This document shows positions 58,101-64,000 of a DNA stretch of 64,000 nucleotides, in pieces. The notes under the pieces were generated by a model that had not been told where the DNA came from, did not search any database, and saw only the letters and a program-made list of their open reading frames with translations. The stretch is from Stercorarius parasiticus (Eukaryota; Chordata; Aves; Charadriiformes; Stercorariidae), in NCBI GenBank assembly GCA_013396915.1, contig VWZL01000430.1, positions 249,253 to 313,252 on the forward strand. Reading direction: 5' to 3'. Numbering within the stretch: position 1 is the stretch's first letter; every line of letters begins with the position of its first letter. The translations under genes and the position numbers were made by a program.

Positions 58101-59874
58101 TGGACTGACAGGTCACAGCAGACCCAGGCGAAGGCCGTCAGGGCTTAACCGTGCCGGGCACCAGGGTCTCCTGTGCCCTCGCTGCAGCTCCCCATCAGCC
58201 TTGGCACAGGACTACCTGCTCCGCATTAGCTCTCCCTGACCCGGCTGGGCGCTGGGCCTCCCTGCCAGCTGGGCTGGTGCCAAGGCAGCAATTCCACTCC
58301 TCCAAATTCCAGCGCCTGAGCGCCTGCATCCAGCTCTGCCCGCCCAGCCTTAACGCTTTCACTGCTGCCCCTCTCCCAGACCCAGCACCTTTCTCTCTCT
58401 GTTACGGAGCATCCAGAAAAGGGTATAATGAACCCACCAGAGAACTCCAGAGGAACCCAGCGTCAGCGGGAGGCATAGCCCAACCCACAGTCTGTGTCAC
58501 AGCCTTTGACGCTGTACTTGTGACTGTGGGCAGGTTGCTGCGGGCTGCGTGTGTCCCTGCATCCTCATTTTAAGGTTACAGTATTTCCCTGCCCTCCAGC
58601 AGTGGTGTGCTAAACACGGTCATACAGCCTTAAGGGAAGCTATTGCAGTGGAAGAGGTGTGCGTATGCATGTGTGCGTGTGGAAGGTCCTTGTGCAGGTA
58701 TGGCCTAAAGCTGGATTTCTCAGGATCTGGAAAATGAGCTGGTTTTCAGGAGGCCAGGGAAGACTGACCCTGCCCCTGCATCTTCCAGCAGCAGCACGGT
58801 TGGGATCGCGCACACGCCAGCAGCACTCAGCTGTAAGCAGGGCTCCTGAGGCGGCCTGTAAACATCTCACACTTTCTGAGGCAAATCACAGCTAAAGTTC
58901 CTGATACTGTAGCGTAAACCCCAGAAAAATGCAGGCATTTCTTTGAAATTTAAAGCTAATATTTAAATAAAAGAGGCCTACACACTTTGTTGTCTCAACA
59001 CCCAGATCTTGCAGAAAATCTCAGATCCCTGTGCCCACAATCAGCATGCGTTGGCAGAAATCCCTGGTCCTGTCTGCTCAGTCCCTTTTCCCCACCCTGT
59101 GTCCCTTCACGTGGCGGGGACAGACTCTTCAGTGCACCACCTCCGCAGGGGAAGAGCTCAGAGCTGGAAGGCGCCTCGCAAAGGTACCTGAAAAGAACCT
59201 GGTTTGGTTTCGCTTCCCCCAGGGGCTCACAGCTCTCCATCCCACAGACCACTTCAGAAAAGAAAATAACTTCTCATGGATTCTCTTCCAACGTCTGTTT
59301 CCCTGACTACAAAGAAGTGAACTTCCCTCTAGTCTGGGATCGGTTATGAAAACCTAAATTTCCCATGGAAGCAGACTCATCTCCTCCCTACGAGACCATG
59401 CCTTGGCTGATGGGGGATTTCCCTCACCCCACCTTCCTGCTGAGGGCAGGTGGCCCTGGAAACTACAATCATTAACCAGCTTCTTATCTCTTTTTTCTTT
59501 CTTCGCAGTGTTTTTTATCACAGTCTTGTATTTCCCTTTTCAATCTGTCTTGCCCTGCACCTTAGCAGCAGCATCTCCCATTGTGTGTGTATCTCTCACT
59601 CTCTTTCTCCATAGACAGGATTTAAAGTAACAACTAAGCAACAATTCTCATTCTTTAGGTCGATCCTAAATATTGATTTTCTGTACTGCTTATAATGGAG
59701 AGGGACTCTCCACAGCAGCTTTCCAAATCCACGTTCCACTTATGTCAGTGACCTGAGAGTGGGATTGTTTCTGTCCTGTTTAAGAGCCATGAAAGCTTGA
59801 GTTGCCCACAGGCTCCCCACCAAGCAGGAACTTTAGAAAAAGTAAAATGCATCTAAAAAGTTTTTCAAAAGTAC

Positions 59875-60451
59875 TGTACTGGTTTTTGCTGGGCTGGAGT
59901 TAATTTTCTTTAATAATCTCATATGGTGTTGTGTTTTGGATTTGTGACCAAACCAGTGTTGATAACACACCCATGTTTCAGCTATGGCTGAGCTGGGCTT
60001 GCACAGTGCCAAGGTCGTCTCTGCTTCTCACCCCCCACCAGCGATGGGGTGAGGGGGCACAGGGCGCTGGGAGGGGGCACAGCCGGGACAGCTGACCCCA
60101 ACTGCCCAAAGCGACATTCCAGACCGTCTGACGCCATGCTCAGCAAGAGAAGCTGGGGGAAGAAGGAGGAAGGGGGAACGATCAGAGTGGTAGCGTTTGT
60201 CTTCCCCAGTCACCATTAGGTGGGATGGAGCCTGGCTTTCCTGGGGATGGCCAAACACCTGCCCGGAGGAAGCAGGGAATGAATGCCCGGCTTTGCCTTG
60301 TGCCTGCACCTTTTGCTTTACCATTAAACTGTCTGGATCTCAACCCACCAGTTTTCACACTTTTACCCTTCCAATTCTCTCGCTCATTCTGCTGGGGGGG
60401 CGAGCGAGCGGCTGGTGGGGGCTCAGCTGCCCAGCGGGACAACCCACAACA
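59875..60451 (+). mobile_element. Solo LTR of an avian endogenous retrovirus
   Basis: About 577 bp beginning TGTACTGG and ending ACCCACAACA, so TG...CA ends. Internal landmarks of a familiar bird LTR: GGCTGGAGTTAATTTTC, GGGACAGCTGACCCCAACTG, AGCTGGGGGAAGAAGGAGG, an ATTAAACTGTCTGGATCTC poly(A) region and a GC-rich 3' segment. No internal viral genes lie next to it, so it is probably a recombination-derived solo LTR. I do not see clear target-site duplications. Confidence 0.75.
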
Positions 60452-63400
60452 GCTGACCTACATATTTTACTCCTTCAATCTCTGCTTTCCTCCCAAATTA
60501 CATCTCTACCTAACATCGCTGCAGTGCACAGAGTCGTACACTGCTTATAAATGTCACAACTTAATCTAAACCTTGAAGCTCAGCTTGAGCAGTATCAGCT
60601 ACCTCCTGCCCTGTATCTACTACAGCGTCAGTTGAGTTCCTACCCGACTCAAAGGGAAAGGCACGCAGGCCTGGCAGGTGGGGATAATTCCTTCCCTACC
60701 AACACACCTTCAGGGTCTTCTGTTGAAAAAGTCCGTGTCATTAGTAATGTGCTCGCAGTGTCTCTCAGCCTTGCTTTCGTGTGCTGCAGTACATAAAGAT
60801 GGGGAAACACCGTTGTCCTCAGTTGGGCTTGATGCCCCATGCAACCTTAGTTCAGCTCTTTTATGTATATGTGCTGTGATAGATTAATATTTCTCAATCA
60901 ATATTTCTCTAGGATGACTCCTTGCCTCAATAAGAATGGATGTGCAAACAGCTCTTCTGGAAACAGAAAAGCTGGTTTCTAAAACTCTGAAGTAAACCCA
61001 CAAGTCATGAGCCCCTTCTGTGCAAGAAAACTGCAAAGCCCACCATTAACCCAGCCTGACCTCAGAGCAGAGCTCAGCACGGCCAGCCAGCACTTCGTTT
61101 CACAGGCAGTCCATCTCACCTCAGACTCCTGAAAGCCCAGGATATGTGTTTAAGAGTAAAAAAAGCTTGTGAACAGACATATGAAAAGCCATATAGGATG
61201 CTGTACACTACGTATGAGGAGTGGAGTGGGGATTCCTGCCCAAGAGACAACCCCGGCAGTGCCCCGCTGGCACGGGTGGGAAGCTGGAGGAAGCTTGCTA
61301 TACCCCCCTCCCTTTGGGACGGTCACGGGGACCTGCCTTCCCCAGCTGCCACCAAGCTGGTGTGGAGAAACCGCAGATGCACAGGACGAGCTCTGCCACA
61401 TTCTGCCTTGCTCTGTGAGCCCAGCAAAGCCGATCTCCAACCCCAGCCCACAGGCTGACGCGGAGCTGAGAGGATCAGCCCCCCGGGGCTACATTTCCCC
61501 TGCGGCGTGTGTTGATTTGAATCCCCCAGTTCCAAGCTGTGCTGCATCGAGAGAGGAGCTCCAGGAGACGCCCGGGAGCCCGCAGCCATCTGGCCAGCGG
61601 CCGCGGCGGAGCTCTCCCAGCAGGCCACCGCACAGACAGCACATCCTGACAGCGATGCAATTACCAACCTAGCGCGCAGAGAGCCATTCCTCCTCACCGC
61701 TTGACCTCCCTTTCCTCCCTTCACACACACGTGCCCCCTTGAAAGCTCCCCTCAGAGTGGCTTGCCGGGCCCCAGCTCCACCAGCACCCTGCCTGGCCGC
61801 CCCAGCTAAGCAAACACTGGTGGGAGTGGGAGGCCCCAGAGCAGGAGAGGGAATATGCCTGGGAGAAGACCCGCACTCCTCCATCTCTGCTGTCAGCCAG
61901 CAGAAGGGACAGATTAGAGCTGAATTAAGTTACCAGCATTAAACAAACATGCCTGGCCTCTTTGAAGTTCTGCTGCCCTTGAACATGAGCTCATTTCATG
62001 AGGCCTCTTTTCGCTCAGCCCCAACCATCAGTCTCGATGGAGTTAACTCTTTGCAGGACTTCTCAGCTCCACCAAGCATCTCTCCCCGCTGGTACCCATC
62101 GGCTCAGGGTAAGACGGTCAGTCCAGTGTGTGAGCAGAGCCCGGTATAACCGTGTTTAGCACTGACCTCCTGCACATTTCCCCGGGTCTCCCTGATTTAA
62201 GGAGAATTCCCACTAGGAAAGGGCAGCTCCCTGACTGCACCACATGGTCCTGCAGGCTCCAAGCTGGCACACAGGGAAGCTTTTTTGCAGCTGAAGGAAA
62301 GGGGGAATCCCTCTGTGGTGAAGCATCCTCCCGCCCTGCCAAGAGCAGCACTCTCAGGTCCTGGGAGGACTGTGCTCAACCCTCCTCCAAAGCAGGGCTG
62401 AGGAGTAAAGGAACAAGGGAGGAATTTAATTACAGAGGAGGAAAGTTCCCAGCGCTCCCTTCTTTTGGTTTAATCCCAGAAAGTGGAAATTGGAAAGTCT
62501 GGGGCAGGAAAGGGAGGGGGTAGCCACAGAGAGGAAAGTAAAATACCACAGAGACAAGGCTGATCCTGACTCCATGGTGTTTTTGCATGGCTCATGCAAC
62601 CTCTGCCAACCCCTGCTCTTGCTCTGGTACTTGAAAAACACCACAAAGAGAGCAGAAATCTGTCTGAGAGCAAGGGCTGCCTTGGCCTGGGAGTGGGGAG
62701 ACGTGACTTTTGGGGTTCACTACTTTTGCACGTGAGCGGGAACTGCAGAACCATTGCTGATGGAGCCAATGCACGAGGGAGAGCCTGTCACTGCTGCCTG
62801 CCAAAGGGGGAAGCAAATGCTTCTCAAGATGTCTCCAAATTACCACAATGTCCCCCACATGATAGGGCATTATTTCTGGATGCTCTGCTTGCTCACAGCT
62901 TCACCCCTGACACAGGGAGGGTGGAGCGGAACAGGGCTGCCAGCAGCGGGTGCCATGGGTCAGACGGAGGTTCCCACTTCTCCTGGGAAGACGGCCTCCA
63001 CCTTGCTCCTGGAAGCTCCCACCCCAAGTTTACTGCCAGGAAAGCTCCCACCCAACACAAACATGCCTTTAGCCACTCACGCAGTACCTGAGAAAGACCT
63101 TGGAGATGCTGGGCAAGAGCCTCTGACTCCAGGGCAATGCTGGAGAGATCAGCCACCAGCCGGCAGGTCCCCAGCAGCTCCGCGGAGCCTCCAGGGTGGC
63201 AGTGGGCAGCACGCAAACAAACAGCAGGAAGCAAGGGAGAGGCTGAGAACATCAAGGCCGAATGCAGAAATCCAAGATAAACAGTGAGAGTGCCTTTCAG
63301 TTCCCAACCATAACAGAAATCATCTCCAGTCGAGGGGAGCCCACAGCGTGGCTCGCAGACAGGCCATGCGAGATGACCTTGGGCAATCCACCCCAACACC

Positions 63401-64000
63401 AACCAAGCAGCACGGGGGACAGAAACGGTTCACATCAAGGGATGGCTGATGCGGGATTTTCAAGAGGAACAGTCTCATCAGAGAAATGCTCCAGGAGAAA
63501 TGCTTCAGCTCCAGTAGAGAGGTTGCTCTCCTGCTTCTCATGTCACCAACAGGTGCGTACTGGACTTGCCAGCCAGTAAATGCCAGAGGGATGTGCATGA
63601 GGACAATGACAGCTCCCCTGGTTCTAAACACAACTGCAATGCTAGCAAGCTAGAGACACATCTGAAAATCTCCACAGCCAATGCTCAGACCTTTGCAAAG
63701 CAGCAAGTTTTCCAATACCATTCCTACCCAACCATCACAGCTCAAGGAACAAGGCAGGTACGACCTGATTCAGACCTGCTTTTTCCATGTTCACAGCAGA
63801 GATCGCAGCATAAGGCAGAGCAAGGTAACTGTCAGGAGTACAAACAGGCGCAGTCCTGCAACTTAATAATTCTCATTATTCCCTTATTATATTCACAAAT
63901 AGCCCAGTCCCCCCTGTGAAAAAGTCCCTAGGAATGTGTCTTCCAGAGACACAGGAAAGACTCCAAGGAAATTCCTGAAGAGGAGCAGACCTCAGCAATG

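Larger units (their letters stand above)
44254..64000 (-). other. SCMH1: Large SCMH1 intron, 5' end outside the window
   Basis: No MBT-repeat coding sequence appears anywhere here on the - strand, although the exon at 44253 requires one upstream. The whole stretch is therefore read as one intron of at least 19.7 kb; human SCMH1 is also a very long gene. It holds CR1 copies, a solo LTR, a small tandem repeat and a + strand poly(A)-like site. Several 140-220 codon open frames lack conserved features. Confidence 0.7.

Noticed and set aside
62594..63402. Overlapping 165-177 codon frames on both strands
   Set aside because: Opposing frames over the same DNA without conserved motifs.
1..64000. CRISPR arrays, operons, tRNA or rRNA genes
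   Set aside because: The window is spliced vertebrate DNA. No direct-repeat/spacer arrays, bacterial gene layout or cloverleaf sequences were recognised by eye.

Overview
The window is vertebrate nuclear DNA, almost certainly from a bird. Spliced genes with GT-AG introns are visible on both strands. The dominant repeats are CR1 LINE copies ending in avian-type TTCTGTGA octamers, and there is one solo LTR of a type I recognise from bird genomes. I cannot name the species from sequence alone.

Two genes lie tail to tail. CTPS1 (CTP synthase 1) is on the + strand, with sixteen exons from 415 to 17260. They encode residues 56-591 of a 591-residue enzyme, and the first 55 residues lie upstream of the window. 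SCMH1 (Scm polycomb group protein homolog 1) is on the - strand, with eight coding exons from 44253 down to 24183. They encode the C-terminal 449 residues: the basic linker, SLED domain, Ser/Pro linker and SAM domain. Its two MBT repeats are not in the window, so 44254-64000 is read as one large intron. All 22 introns fully inside the window were checked for reading phase and GT-AG ends, and all are consistent.

Layout: 1-414, CTPS1 intron. 415-17260, CTPS1 exons and introns, AT-rich, with CR1 copies near 5.85 kb and 16.0 kb. 17261-about 20.5 kb, putative CTPS1 3' UTR with a G/C homopolymer cluster. About 20.5-22.3 kb, short GC-rich interval between the convergent 3' ends. About 22.3-24.18 kb, putative SCMH1 3' UTR. 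24.18-44.25 kb, SCMH1 exons and introns with three further CR1 copies and an old LINE remnant. 44.25-64 kb, SCMH1 intron with more CR1 copies and a solo LTR at 59.9-60.45 kb.

The neighbours are not a pathway. CTPS1 makes CTP for nucleic acid and phospholipid synthesis, and SCMH1 is a Polycomb (PRC1-associated) chromatin protein. Their adjacency matches the human 1p34.2 order CTPS1-SLFNL1-SCMH1, but no SLFNL1-like coding sequence is visible between them here. I found no convincing new biological system. The items most worth checking are a frame-preserving SCMH1 exon at 35181-35312 that I do not recall in the human protein, a CR1 tail 17 bp from an SCMH1 5' splice site, and single N bases, one exactly at a deletion junction inside a CR1.
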